Positions 6,449-13,688 of a stretch of DNA of 41,392 bases are shown piece after piece (the first letter of the stretch is position 1; every line of letters starts with the position of its first letter). Both the position numbers and the translations under genes were made by a program. The stretch covers positions 1-41,392 of the forward strand of contig DUKV01000060.1 in assembly GCA_013329165.1 (NCBI GenBank). The letters are read 5' to 3'. The stretch is from Methanocalculus sp. (GTDB lineage: Archaea; Halobacteriota; Methanomicrobia; Methanomicrobiales; Methanocorpusculaceae). The notes beneath the pieces were generated by a model, which was not told where the DNA came from, did no database searches, and was given only the letters and a program-made list of their open reading frames with translations.

Positions 6449-8233
6449 TTATGCAAGACCAAGTTCACGCAGCTTCTCCTCTGTTGGCACACCCTCTGCA
6501 TCCCAGCCCCGGACACTATAGTACTCACTGAGAAGAGGTTCACGCTCCCAGACCCGGCCCTTCGGACCGCCTTCCCGGAGTGGTTCGGTGAGCAGGCGTT
6601 TTGGGAGGGTATCATCTGCCTTTGTATAGCCGACCTTGATATTGAAGAGCTTCTGGAGGTTCCAGATCCGCTCTCCGATCCTGATGAACCCGGCGGCATC
6701 GAGATCAATTCCCATTGTGGCGGCGGTCAGATCGGCATAGTCGGTGGCATCAAGGGCAAATGATGTAAAGAGACACATGCCTGATGCATCAATAGCTGCC
6801 GAGAGATCCTGGAAGATCTGCACCCACCCGGCTTTACCCTCACTGGTGTAGGGATCAAGCTTCTCAGGTGCACCGAGCACCTCGGGGGAGATCATATATC
6901 CATAGACATGATCCCCTCCACGGTTTGATGTCGCATAGGAGAGGCCATGCCCCTGCAGCCCACGGGGATCATATGCCGGAAGCTCCTGCTTCTTCACACT
7001 CATCGAAAGCTCGGGGTGGCCGTGCCGTTCGGCAAAACGGTATGAGCCATCGGTCAGCTCAGCGCCAAACCCTTCCCGGAGACCGATCTGCCTGACCAGG
7101 TCGACAATACCAGCAGTATCTCCAAATTTCGGCCCATCTTTGATATAGCCCTTCTCCTGCATCTCCATGGCACAGGCAATGGAAGCCGGTGTGCCGATCG
7201 CATCAAGGCCGAGCTTGTTGCATTCCCATGCTGCTTTAATGACAGTATTGAGATCGTCAATCCCGAGATTTGCCCCAAATGCCCACATTGGCTCATATTC
7301 AGGCCCTTCATTGACGACACCATCAACGTCACAGATACGGGAACACTTCACAATACATGCGAAACACCCGGCATTCTTCTTCAGGACGGTCTCTGCCATC
7401 CGTTCACCGGAGATATTCTCAGCATTCTCGAAATGAGCGCTCTGGAAATTCTTCGTCGGGAGGATATAATTCTCATTGACGATATTGACGAGAACGGCAG
7501 TTCCATAATTGGTGAGCGCCTCACAGATACCATTCTCCTGAATTTTTGTTCTGATACGCTCTTTTACGGCATTTAACCGGTCTTTATCGGCCTCATCGAT
7601 CCGGAGATCGCCTGTCGCAACAACGGCCTTGACGTTCTTCGAACCAAGTACCGCTCCCGCACCGCTCCGGCCTGCTGCACGATCATGATCGTTGATCACA
7701 CAGGCAAGGAGACTCTTCTTCTCTCCCGCCGGACCGATACAGGCGATCTTTGCCTTCTTGTCACCAAGATCCGAGAGGAATGCATCGGTTGTCCCATGAA
7801 CATCCATGCCCCAGTACGAGGAGGCATCCCGGAGTTCGGCGGCACCTTCGTTTAGGTAGAGATAGACCGGCTTTTGTGCTCTCCCTTCAAAGACAACAGC
7901 ATCAAATCCGGCTTTCTTCATCTTCCACCCAAACGTTCCGCCACTGTTTGCCGACATCAGTGTATTATTGAGCGGAGATTTTGTGCTCACCTCGTACCGG
8001 CTGCCAAGAGGAATACCAGTCCCGGTCGTCGGACCGGATGCAAAGACGAAGATATTCTCAGGTGAAAGCGGATCAACGAGGGGATCCATTCTGTCCGAGA
8101 TGATCTTTGTTCCAAATCCACGGCCGCCGAGATAATCTCTCTTGAGTTCGGCGGGTGTTTCCTGAATATCGATCTTCCCGTGTGTGAGATCGACCCAGGC
8201 AATCTTTCCGGCATATCCATCCATCTGTGTCAT
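6449..8233 (-). CDS. aor: Tungsten aldehyde:ferredoxin oxidoreductase family protein
   Basis: AOR-family enzymes oxidise aldehydes to carboxylic acids in the cytoplasm, reducing ferredoxin with a bis-tungstopterin and a [4Fe-4S] cluster. The cluster ligands are present as Cys290-x2-Cys293-x3-Cys297 with a distant Cys487, as in the Pyrococcus enzyme. Pterin-binding stretches include GGRGFG near the N-terminus and DHDRAAGRSGAG. The length of 594 residues is typical. I start at the ATG at 8233, because AGGAGGT lies 7 nt upstream; a TTG at 8239 is too close to it. A long upstream region carries two inverted repeats, and a MoaD-like gene follows. The aldehyde substrate cannot be told from sequence. 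Confidence 0.88.
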   Translation of the reverse strand: MTQMDGYAGKIAWVDLTHGKIDIQETPAELKRDYLGGRGFGTKIISDRMDPLVDPLSPENIFVFASGPTTGTGIPLGSRYEVSTKSPLNNTLMSANSGGTFGWKMKKAGFDAVVFEGRAQKPVYLYLNEGAAELRDASSYWGMDVHGTTDAFLSDLGDKKAKIACIGPAGEKKSLLACVINDHDRAAGRSGAGAVLGSKNVKAVVATGDLRIDEADKDRLNAVKERIRTKIQENGICEALTNYGTAVLVNIVNENYILPTKNFQSAHFENAENISGERMAETVLKKNAGCFACIVKCSRICDVDGVVNEGPEYEPMWAFGANLGIDDLNTVIKAAWECNKLGLDAIGTPASIACAMEMQEKGYIKDGPKFGDTAGIVDLVRQIGLREGFGAELTDGSYRFAERHGHPELSMSVKKQELPAYDPRGLQGHGLSYATSNRGGDHVYGYMISPEVLGAPEKLDPYTSEGKAGWVQIFQDLSAAIDASGMCLFTSFALDATDYADLTAATMGIDLDAAGFIRIGERIWNLQKLFNIKVGYTKADDTLPKRLLTEPLREGGPKGRVWEREPLLSEYYSVRGWDAEGVPTEEKLRELGLA

Positions 8234-8325
8234 AACCAATACCTCCTGTAAATGAAGGACGGGAAGTAGACTCAGTTATCTATGCCCACCCCTCAGGGTA
8301 CCTGACGGGCACCCTGATGTGAGCA

Positions 8326-8343
8326 TTAAGTTGATTAACTTAA
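8326..8343. promoter_or_regulatory. Palindrome in the aor promoter region
   Basis: TTAAGTT-GATT-AACTTAA is a perfect 7-bp inverted repeat about 95 bp upstream of aor. Its AT-rich arms could hold the minus-strand TATA box. A second inverted pair, TCAGGGT/ACCCTGA (about 8292-8316), lies between it and the gene. Both may bind a regulator. Confidence 0.45.
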
Positions 8344-8465
8344 TAAGGTTTTGGATACGGCAGGTTACAGCACAGGGAGATGCGCTTCGCAATGAGCAAA
8401 AGGAGCCGTAATTGTAAGATGTAAGCTTCAAAATCATTCTCTGGAGAGAGGCAGAGAGAGACCTG

Positions 8466-8483
8466 GCCGGGAACCCGGCTTTT
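8466..8483. terminator. GC-rich hairpin below the membrane-protein cluster
   Basis: GCCGGG-AA-CCCGGC at 8466-8479 is followed on the plus strand by TTTT, 12 nt beyond the minus-strand stop at 8492. The T run is on the wrong side for the minus-strand operon, so it may be a 3' stability element or a block to plus-strand read-through. Confidence 0.35.
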
Positions 8484-8491
8484 GGAAACTA

Positions 8492-9079
8492 TCATTCCTG
8501 GCTCTTCTCCCCCATGAGAATCGCCCCAATGAGATAGAAGAAGAGGGATGTGAGAGCCATCTGGATAAAAAGGCCTATCGAAAGGGCAATTGTGAACCAG
8601 ATACCATATCCGGTTTCCCCGGCAGTTCCAACCAACGCTGCAATCGCATCAAAGAGCATCCCCGGAAGCGGCAGCCGGTCTGCAAAGAGTGGGAGCGGGC
8701 CTCCGTCCCGGATTTCAGGATTGACAAAGAAGGCAAAGAAGAACGGAATCTGAAGAACGGATCCAATGGAGAGTACAGTCAGCCGGATCTTTTGGGAGAG
8801 CTGCTCCTTCCAGAGGATATAAGGCAGGAGAAGGGCCGTTACAGAGATCAATCCATATGATCCGAGGATGGCAAATGTCAGCCCCATATCGGCCGGGCCC
8901 TGTGGGTACTGCATATCTGCCAGAAGACTGCCGCCAATTGTGCCGAGAAATGCCAGAAGAAGAACGGCTACATACAAATTCTGCCGGGAGCGAAACTGCA
9001 CAACCATACCGAAGAGTCGATAGAGCAGAAACGGAGAGAGGAGAATCGCGGCGAGTGCAAGGAGAATGCGATAGACCAT
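8492..9079 (-). CDS. Polytopic membrane protein, unknown function
   Basis: This 195-residue protein has about five hydrophobic segments (roughly residues 3-22, 33-52, 64-89, 97-118 and 155-185) and a short charged C-terminus (EKSQE). I do not recognise a family. I prefer the ATG at 9079: a GGTGGTGA ribosome binding site overlaps the stop of the preceding gene, while the in-frame ATG at 9106 would overlap that gene by 22 nt. It is the last of four membrane-protein genes packed on the minus strand, so it likely works with them. Confidence 0.65.
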   Translation of the reverse strand: MVYRILLALAAILLSPFLLYRLFGMVVQFRSRQNLYVAVLLLAFLGTIGGSLLADMQYPQGPADMGLTFAILGSYGLISVTALLLPYILWKEQLSQKIRLTVLSIGSVLQIPFFFAFFVNPEIRDGGPLPLFADRLPLPGMLFDAIAALVGTAGETGYGIWFTIALSIGLFIQMALTSLFFYLIGAILMGEKSQE

Positions 9080-9084
9080 CCCAA

Positions 9085-9606
9085 TCACCACCGGCCCATC
9101 AGCCACCGGTATGAGAAGAAGAGCAGTACAGCTCCCGTTGCAAGCGAGACAAAGGCCGCCCGATCGATTGAGAGGGAATGGAAGACCCGGATACCACAGA
9201 ACGTCAAAATGACAAAGACGATGACCGGCAGCACAATCATATGGGTATTTGGAACGAGAAGAGCCGCCCAGGCCAATGGAAAAACAACAGCAAGAGCATA
9301 GATGGCGGTTTTCATCGTCATCTCAAAGCTTTTTCTCACATCAACAAAGAGCAGGAAGAAGTGCTCGATAAGGCTCGTTCCAAGCAGGACAACTGCCCCG
9401 GTGAGAAGCCCGCCAGCAAGGACAATAATGAAGGGAAGAAGAAAGAGGAAGCCACCGGCACCCCCCTCGTGAAGCATCATCAAAAATGATACGCAGTAGA
9501 CGAGGATCACAATTCCGAAGTACAGGAGGAGATCCTTCCGGAGCGGTTTCTGTTCAATCTGCTGAAATGAACGGAGGATGGTGTTGAATATGGTTTTTGA
9601 TGACAT
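9085..9606 (-). CDS. Yip1-like integral membrane protein
   Basis: This 173-residue protein has about five membrane segments. The stretch SLIEHFFLLFVDVRKSFEMT followed by an alanine-rich helix resembles the Yip1-domain signature seen in many archaeal membrane proteins of unknown role. A basic, soluble N-terminus (QQIEQKPLRKDLLLYFG) precedes the first helix. The ATG at 9606 has GGAG 7 nt upstream; a GTG at 9624 has no such site. Its stop lies 5 nt before the next gene, so translation is probably coupled. The family call is tentative and made by eye. Confidence 0.6.
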   Translation of the reverse strand: MSSKTIFNTILRSFQQIEQKPLRKDLLLYFGIVILVYCVSFLMMLHEGGAGGFLFLLPFIIVLAGGLLTGAVVLLGTSLIEHFFLLFVDVRKSFEMTMKTAIYALAVVFPLAWAALLVPNTHMIVLPVIVFVILTFCGIRVFHSLSIDRAAFVSLATGAVLLFFSYRWLMGRW

Positions 9607-9626
9607 AGAGTACTCCAAAACCACGC

Positions 9627-9824
9627 TCAGGACTTCAGGTTCGATTCACGCTTCATTGCCATGTACATGCCAGCCATACCAAACAGGAGACCCACATAAA
9701 ACATCATCCCCGCAAAACCCCGCTTTGCACCTTCCTCCCAAATCCCAATACAAAAAACCATTACCATCAGGATCAACAGGAACACCAGGATTTTGAGAAA
9801 CATGATCAGACGCCTACGATCCAT
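9627..9824 (-). CDS. Small two-helix membrane protein
   Basis: This 65-residue protein has two hydrophobic helices, about residues 7-28 and 36-56, and basic ends (MDRRR at the start, KRESNLKS at the end). GGGGTG lies 5 nt before the ATG at 9824. It sits 20 nt before the Yip1-like gene and 42 nt after the next membrane gene upstream, as part of the same minus-strand cluster. No function is recognised. Confidence 0.6.
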   Translation of the reverse strand: MDRRRLIMFLKILVFLLILMVMVFCIGIWEEGAKRGFAGMMFYVGLLFGMAGMYMAMKRESNLKS

Positions 9825-9866
9825 GGAACACCCCAGATATACCTGCCTGCATGCGGAAGATCTCCA

Positions 9867-10334
9867 TTATTCTTTCCTCCCCTGTGAATCCTTTAATCTC
9901 CAGAGTCCGTATATGCAGAAGATCAGGATAAAACCGACAATGTTTGGGATTACACCCTCCATCAGCCAGCCAAAATCCAGCTGGAGAAGAAACGTTCCTG
10001 CCAGAAAGACAGACCAGATGAGATAGCCGTAAAAACTGCTCTTCAGTAGTGTTTCATTGTATCCCGGGCGGCCAAAGATATCCTCCCGCCTCATGTTAAG
10101 AATGCCGAAGAACCCGACAATAAACGGAATGGTCCCTATAAGTAGCCATTGGACAAATGATCCGGGCGAGAGTACCGAGTAAGGACCATGAAAAGTAAAG
10201 ATCGTATTGAAGAGGATCAGAACCAGCACCAGAAATGCAACGAGGAAAACCCCATACAGGAGAGCAATCCTTCTCTCTGGGTCCTGTGTTTCCTCTTTTC
10301 GATCACCGGGAGCCGCCAGATTGGAATCAGGCAT
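9867..10334 (-). CDS. Four-helix membrane protein, first gene of the cluster
   Basis: This 155-residue protein has a charged cytoplasmic-looking N-terminus (DRKEETQDPERR), four hydrophobic segments (about residues 24-46, 61-79, 105-119 and 128-146) and a charged tail. I do not recognise the family. GAGGG lies about 7 nt before the ATG at 10334; an ATG at 10340 is too close to it. A TATA-like TATAATA at 10381-10387 precedes it, suggesting that the four-gene membrane cluster is transcribed from here. Confidence 0.6.
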   Translation of the reverse strand: MPDSNLAAPGDRKEETQDPERRIALLYGVFLVAFLVLVLILFNTIFTFHGPYSVLSPGSFVQWLLIGTIPFIVGFFGILNMRREDIFGRPGYNETLLKSSFYGYLIWSVFLAGTFLLQLDFGWLMEGVIPNIVGFILIFCIYGLWRLKDSQGRKE

Positions 10335-10380
10335 CTGCATCCCTCATAGATATCACGTAATGAAACCTTGATCTGATCTC

Positions 10381-10387
10381 TATTATA
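10381..10387 (-). promoter_or_regulatory. TATA box for the membrane-protein cluster
   Basis: TATAATA on the minus strand lies 47 bp before the ATG at 10334, giving a start of transcription near 10360 and a leader of about 25 nt. No other strong TATA-like element is seen in the gap after the HPr-kinase-like gene. Confidence 0.4.
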
Positions 10388-10415
10388 CGTTCTGTCCCAA
10401 TCAGCAAACTGTTGA

Positions 10416-11348
10416 TCACCTCCGAATAATCTCCTGCAGCACCGTGAGCGTCTCGGCGGGCGTTCCCTTCCTCCCGACCAGCAGCACCTCCACCCGTTCG
10501 AGGAGCTGCCGGTAGTACTGCTGCCGGAGCTCTGCCTTGTATCTGCTCTTCACCAGCAGGTGGGGGTTGAAGTACGAGTTCGTCTCCAGCAGAAAGAGCG
10601 CCTCTTCAGTAGAGAGAACTCGTGTCTCCTCTGCATCAGGTGTCAGGATCAGGATGCGCCGGAGTGTGGTCAGCGGAAAGATCCGACCCTTGCCAATGGC
10701 CCACCGGAGATCCACCACCGCCCGGCCTTCGGCATCATAGTCGGATCGTTCCAGGAGCGGGGCAAACTCTGGCCAGGCAGCCGCCAGATCGGATCGGATA
10801 TAGAAGTTCTTCTCACTCGAGTACGCAAGCGCCTCATCGCCGAAGATCCGAAAGAAGAACCAGTCATCTGCGATCACCCGGACAGCCGGGTCGAGGAGGA
10901 ACCCGTACGTCTGGGTCGTCTTCCCGGCACCCGAAGTCCCGACAATCGCAAACCCCTCGCCACGGCGGTCAAGGCAGGCGCCATGGCAGGAGGCGATCCC
11001 GTGGCCGTCCTCAAGGATATCCCCGGCCAGTGCAAGGGCTATTGACTTGATCCACCCGTAATAGGTCATATTGAAGAGGAAGGCAGTCTTTGAGGCGGGA
11101 TCGTACCGTACTGCATTCCCGGGAAACGCAGGATTTTCCAGGACATACAATCGCCCGTGCGATCTGATCGACTGGGATGCAAAGAAGAAGTTCTCAGAAA
11201 ACCGAAGCCGCACGTGATTGGAATCTGTGAGCAGCTTGATACAACAGCCATAGATCTCAGCTCTCACTTCATACAGCTTTGAGTGGTTCAAAGCAGCAAC
11301 AAGCGTTTCCTTCTCAGCCGAATCGATCAGAACAATCTCATACCCCAT
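10416..11348 (-). CDS. HPr kinase-like ATPase
   Basis: The protein has a phosphate-binding loop GTSGAGKTT at residues 137-145, preceded by SCHGACLD (His122) and followed by VIADDW (Asp161-Asp162). That order matches the catalytic core of HPr kinase/phosphorylase and related PEP-carboxykinase-like ATPases. At 310 residues it is close to HPr kinase in length, but the N-terminal ~110 residues do not look like the bacterial regulatory domain. No HPr or other PTS gene is visible in the window, so the substrate is unlikely to be HPr. The ATG at 11348 is the first in the frame; no clear ribosome binding site precedes it. It stands alone between the membrane cluster and the acyl-CoA synthetase. Confidence 0.7.
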   Translation of the reverse strand: MGYEIVLIDSAEKETLVAALNHSKLYEVRAEIYGCCIKLLTDSNHVRLRFSENFFFASQSIRSHGRLYVLENPAFPGNAVRYDPASKTAFLFNMTYYGWIKSIALALAGDILEDGHGIASCHGACLDRRGEGFAIVGTSGAGKTTQTYGFLLDPAVRVIADDWFFFRIFGDEALAYSSEKNFYIRSDLAAAWPEFAPLLERSDYDAEGRAVVDLRWAIGKGRIFPLTTLRRILILTPDAEETRVLSTEEALFLLETNSYFNPHLLVKSRYKAELRQQYYRQLLERVEVLLVGRKGTPAETLTVLQEIIRR

Positions 11349-11639
11349 GATGAGGTAGTTGAGCCCTCAATTGATATGAATCTCCCCCCACGAAGAGAAA
11401 TAGCAATACTCACTAAAATCACCCCGATAGAATCCCTAAGAACTGAAGCTACAGAATCGGTGACGCAGGAGATCAGGCACCCGAAAGGTGAGGAGGATGA
11501 TCACGGGGGGGAAAGAACACCCTAATCCATGTACAATCGTCATTAAAACTGAAATAATAAGAAAAAAACCCACTCAAGCCGAAATAATGTAGGGAGTAGA
11601 TACACCCAACGGGAAGGTGGAGAGACGAAGAGATCAGCC

Positions 11640-13340
11640 TCAGGCCGTCTCGACCTTCTCGGCATCCTGGAGGCCGAGTTCTTCAACTGCCTGCTGCCGC
11701 ATCTTGAACTTCTGGATCTTGCCTGAGATCGTCATCGGGAAACTGTCGACGAACTTGTAGTACTTCGGCACCTTGTAATGAGCAATTTTTCCCTTGCAGA
11801 ACGCCCGGATATCCTCCTCAGTCAGAATATCCCCGTTCTCGACCTTCACCCATGCCATCAGCTCCTCACCGTATTTGATATCAGGAACACCGATGATGTA
11901 GGCATCATCGATCTTTGGGTGGTGGTGCAGGAACTCCTCGATCTCACGGGGATAGATATTCTCGCCGCCCCGGATCACCATCTCCTTCAGGCGGCCGACG
12001 ATCCGGATGTAGCCTTCCTCATCCATCACGCCGAGATCCCCGGTATGGTTCCAGCCATTTGGATCGATCGTTGAGTGGGTGGCGCTGGGATTATTGTAAT
12101 AGCACTTCATCACCATGTAGCCGCGTGCACAGATCTCTCCGGGCTCACCACGGGGCAGAAGCCGCCGGGTCTGTGGATCGACGATCTTCAGCTCCGCATG
12201 CGGCATTGCCCGGCCAACCGTCGAGACCCTCCGTTCCAGCGGATCCTCGACGGTGGACATCGTAACCCCGGGTGAGGTCTCGGTCTGGCCATATACGATG
12301 ACGATCTCGGACATATGCATCCGGGTATTCACCTCCTTCATCACCTCGATCGGGCAGGGTGAGCCAGCCATAATCCCGGTACGGAGCGTGTCAAGCTTGT
12401 ACACATCAAAGTCAGGGAGCGAGAGTTCCGCGATGAACATCGTCGGGACACCGTGGAGTGCGGTGCACCGCTCATCCTGAACAGCCTTCAGCACCGCCTC
12501 GGCATTGAAGACCGGGGCCGGGAGCACCATTGTTGAGCCATGGGTGACGCAGGCGAGGTTTGAGAGGACCATCCCAAAACAGTGGTAGAACGGCACCGGG
12601 ATACAGAGCCGATCTTTTTCAGAAAACCGCATCCCTTCCCCGATCACAAACCCGTTATTTAAGATGCTGTGATGGGAGAGGACGACACCTTTCGGGTACC
12701 CGGTTGTTCCCGAGGTGTACTGGATATTGATCGGATCATCAAACTCCAGCACCTCCTCACGCTCCTTCAACTCTCCGGGGGAGATATCCTCTGCCATCTC
12801 GTGGATCTCCTTCCAGAGGAACATCCCATCCTTCGGCTCATCTCCAAGGAAGATCACATTCTTCAGGTACGGGAAGGTATCCGAGTTGATCCTGCCGGCC
12901 CGCGACGATGCCACCTCAGGGCATGCCTCATAGAACATCCCGAGATAATCCGAGGTCTTGAACTGCCCCTGGATGATCAGGGTCTGCACCTCGGACTGTT
13001 TCAGGGCATACTCAAGCTCATAGGTCCGGTATGCCGGGTTGATGTTGACCATGATTGCACCAATCTTGGCGGTTGCGAACTGGACGATCACCCATTCCGC
13101 ATAATTCAAAGCCCAGATCGCCACGCGATCCCCGCGCTCCACCCCAAGGGCCATCAGGCCGCGGGCAACAACCTCGACCTCATCAAGGAATTCCCGGTAC
13201 GTATACCTGATGCCCTGATGAACCGAGACGAGCGCCTCGGTATCCGGGTATTTTACTGCGATCTGATTGAGCATTGCGCCAATCGTCTCTCCTCGCAGGG
13301 GTATATCCGACACCCCGCATGTATAGCTGCCTTCCACCAT
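11640..13340 (-). CDS. AMP-forming acyl-CoA synthetase
   Basis: The enzyme activates a carboxylic acid with ATP and then forms the CoA thioester. Adenylation motifs are in order: YTSGTTGYPKG (about residue 215), YGQTETSPG, HTGDLGVMDEEGY, GRLKEMVIRGGENIYP, and the C-terminal SGKIQKFKMR with the catalytic lysine. The length of 566 residues and the ENIYPREIE segment resemble medium- or long-chain fatty acyl-CoA synthetases and not the acetyl-CoA synthetase subgroup. Such genes in methanogens are often thought to come from bacteria, but I cannot test that here. Substrate is not determined. The ATG at 13340 opens a region shared with the tRNA-Trp promoter. Confidence 0.85.
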   Translation of the reverse strand: MVEGSYTCGVSDIPLRGETIGAMLNQIAVKYPDTEALVSVHQGIRYTYREFLDEVEVVARGLMALGVERGDRVAIWALNYAEWVIVQFATAKIGAIMVNINPAYRTYELEYALKQSEVQTLIIQGQFKTSDYLGMFYEACPEVASSRAGRINSDTFPYLKNVIFLGDEPKDGMFLWKEIHEMAEDISPGELKEREEVLEFDDPINIQYTSGTTGYPKGVVLSHHSILNNGFVIGEGMRFSEKDRLCIPVPFYHCFGMVLSNLACVTHGSTMVLPAPVFNAEAVLKAVQDERCTALHGVPTMFIAELSLPDFDVYKLDTLRTGIMAGSPCPIEVMKEVNTRMHMSEIVIVYGQTETSPGVTMSTVEDPLERRVSTVGRAMPHAELKIVDPQTRRLLPRGEPGEICARGYMVMKCYYNNPSATHSTIDPNGWNHTGDLGVMDEEGYIRIVGRLKEMVIRGGENIYPREIEEFLHHHPKIDDAYIIGVPDIKYGEELMAWVKVENGDILTEEDIRAFCKGKIAHYKVPKYYKFVDSFPMTISGKIQKFKMRQQAVEELGLQDAEKVETA

Positions 13341-13389
13341 TCCTTAAGACGTACCGGCTCCAGAGGAAAAAAGATATCGAAATACGAGT

Positions 13390-13409
13390 TCGTAACTTAT
13401 AAATTACGA
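13390..13409. promoter_or_regulatory. TATA box inside an inverted repeat, shared promoter
   Basis: TCGTAA (13390-13395) and TTACGA (13404-13409) are perfect 6-bp arms around CTTATAAA. The near-symmetric TATA could serve tRNA-Trp on the plus strand (about 35 bp to its 5' end) and the acyl-CoA synthetase on the minus strand (about 60 bp to its ATG). The arms resemble known archaeal redox-regulator boxes only loosely. Confidence 0.5.
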
Positions 13410-13435
13410 TACAGCCATTATTACAAGACAGGATC

Positions 13436-13611
13436 GGGGTCGTGGCCTAGTCCGGTATGGCGACGGGCTCCAGCGGTCTTGGCGTATGATGAACAATCGG
13501 GTCTGCTGATCGATTGAGATGATGACCCGTTGGAGCGCTGATGCTGATGTATCCGCTCATATGCTTGTCGGAGAGACCCGTCGATCGTGAGTTCAAATCT
13601 CACCGACCCCA
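13436..13611 (+). tRNA. tRNA-Trp (CCA) with intron
   Basis: Acceptor GGGGTCG (13436-13442) pairs with CGACCCC (13604-13610). The D stem, anticodon stem ACGGG/CCCGT and T arm (13587-13603) are complete. The anticodon is CCA at 13470-13472. The intron is 13474-13575, between positions 37 and 38. The splice sites form a textbook bulge-helix-bulge: CTCC (13468-13471) pairs with GGAG (13570-13573) between 3-nt bulges AGC and AGA. The 3' CCA tail is not encoded. The exons match archaeal tRNA-Trp. Confidence 0.95.
13474..13575 (+). ncRNA. Box C/D guide RNA inside the tRNA-Trp intron
   Basis: The 102-nt intron has box C (ATGATGA, 13485-13491), D' (CTGA, 13505-13508), C' (ATGATGA, 13519-13525) and D (CTGA, 13538-13541). 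The sequence before D pairs with GCTCCA of the anticodon loop and its fifth base faces C34. The sequence before D' (CGGGTCTG) pairs with CAGACCCG of the spliced tRNA and its fifth base faces position 39. This matches the intron-borne guide known in haloarchaeal tRNA-Trp, which directs 2'-O-methylation at positions 34 and 39. Confidence 0.85.
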
Positions 13612-13688
13612 CCTTTCATTCTTCTAAAAAACGCTCTTTCTTTTATAGATCTTCGATCCATAGTTAAGAACAAGGCAGGAACTTTTGT

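Noticed and set aside
11349..11639. Possible gene between the HPr-kinase-like and acyl-CoA synthetase genes
   Set aside because: The only frame (11283-11525, plus) mostly overlaps poor-coding DNA and lacks a start signal; I see nothing else in this gap.
12669..13517. 282-codon plus-strand ORF opposite the acyl-CoA synthetase
   Set aside because: It is antisense to a gene with all adenylation motifs and its product matches nothing; a shadow of GC-rich third positions.
13474..13575. Two separate tRNA fragments at 13436-13611
   Set aside because: The halves join through a perfect bulge-helix-bulge, so it is one intron-containing tRNA-Trp.
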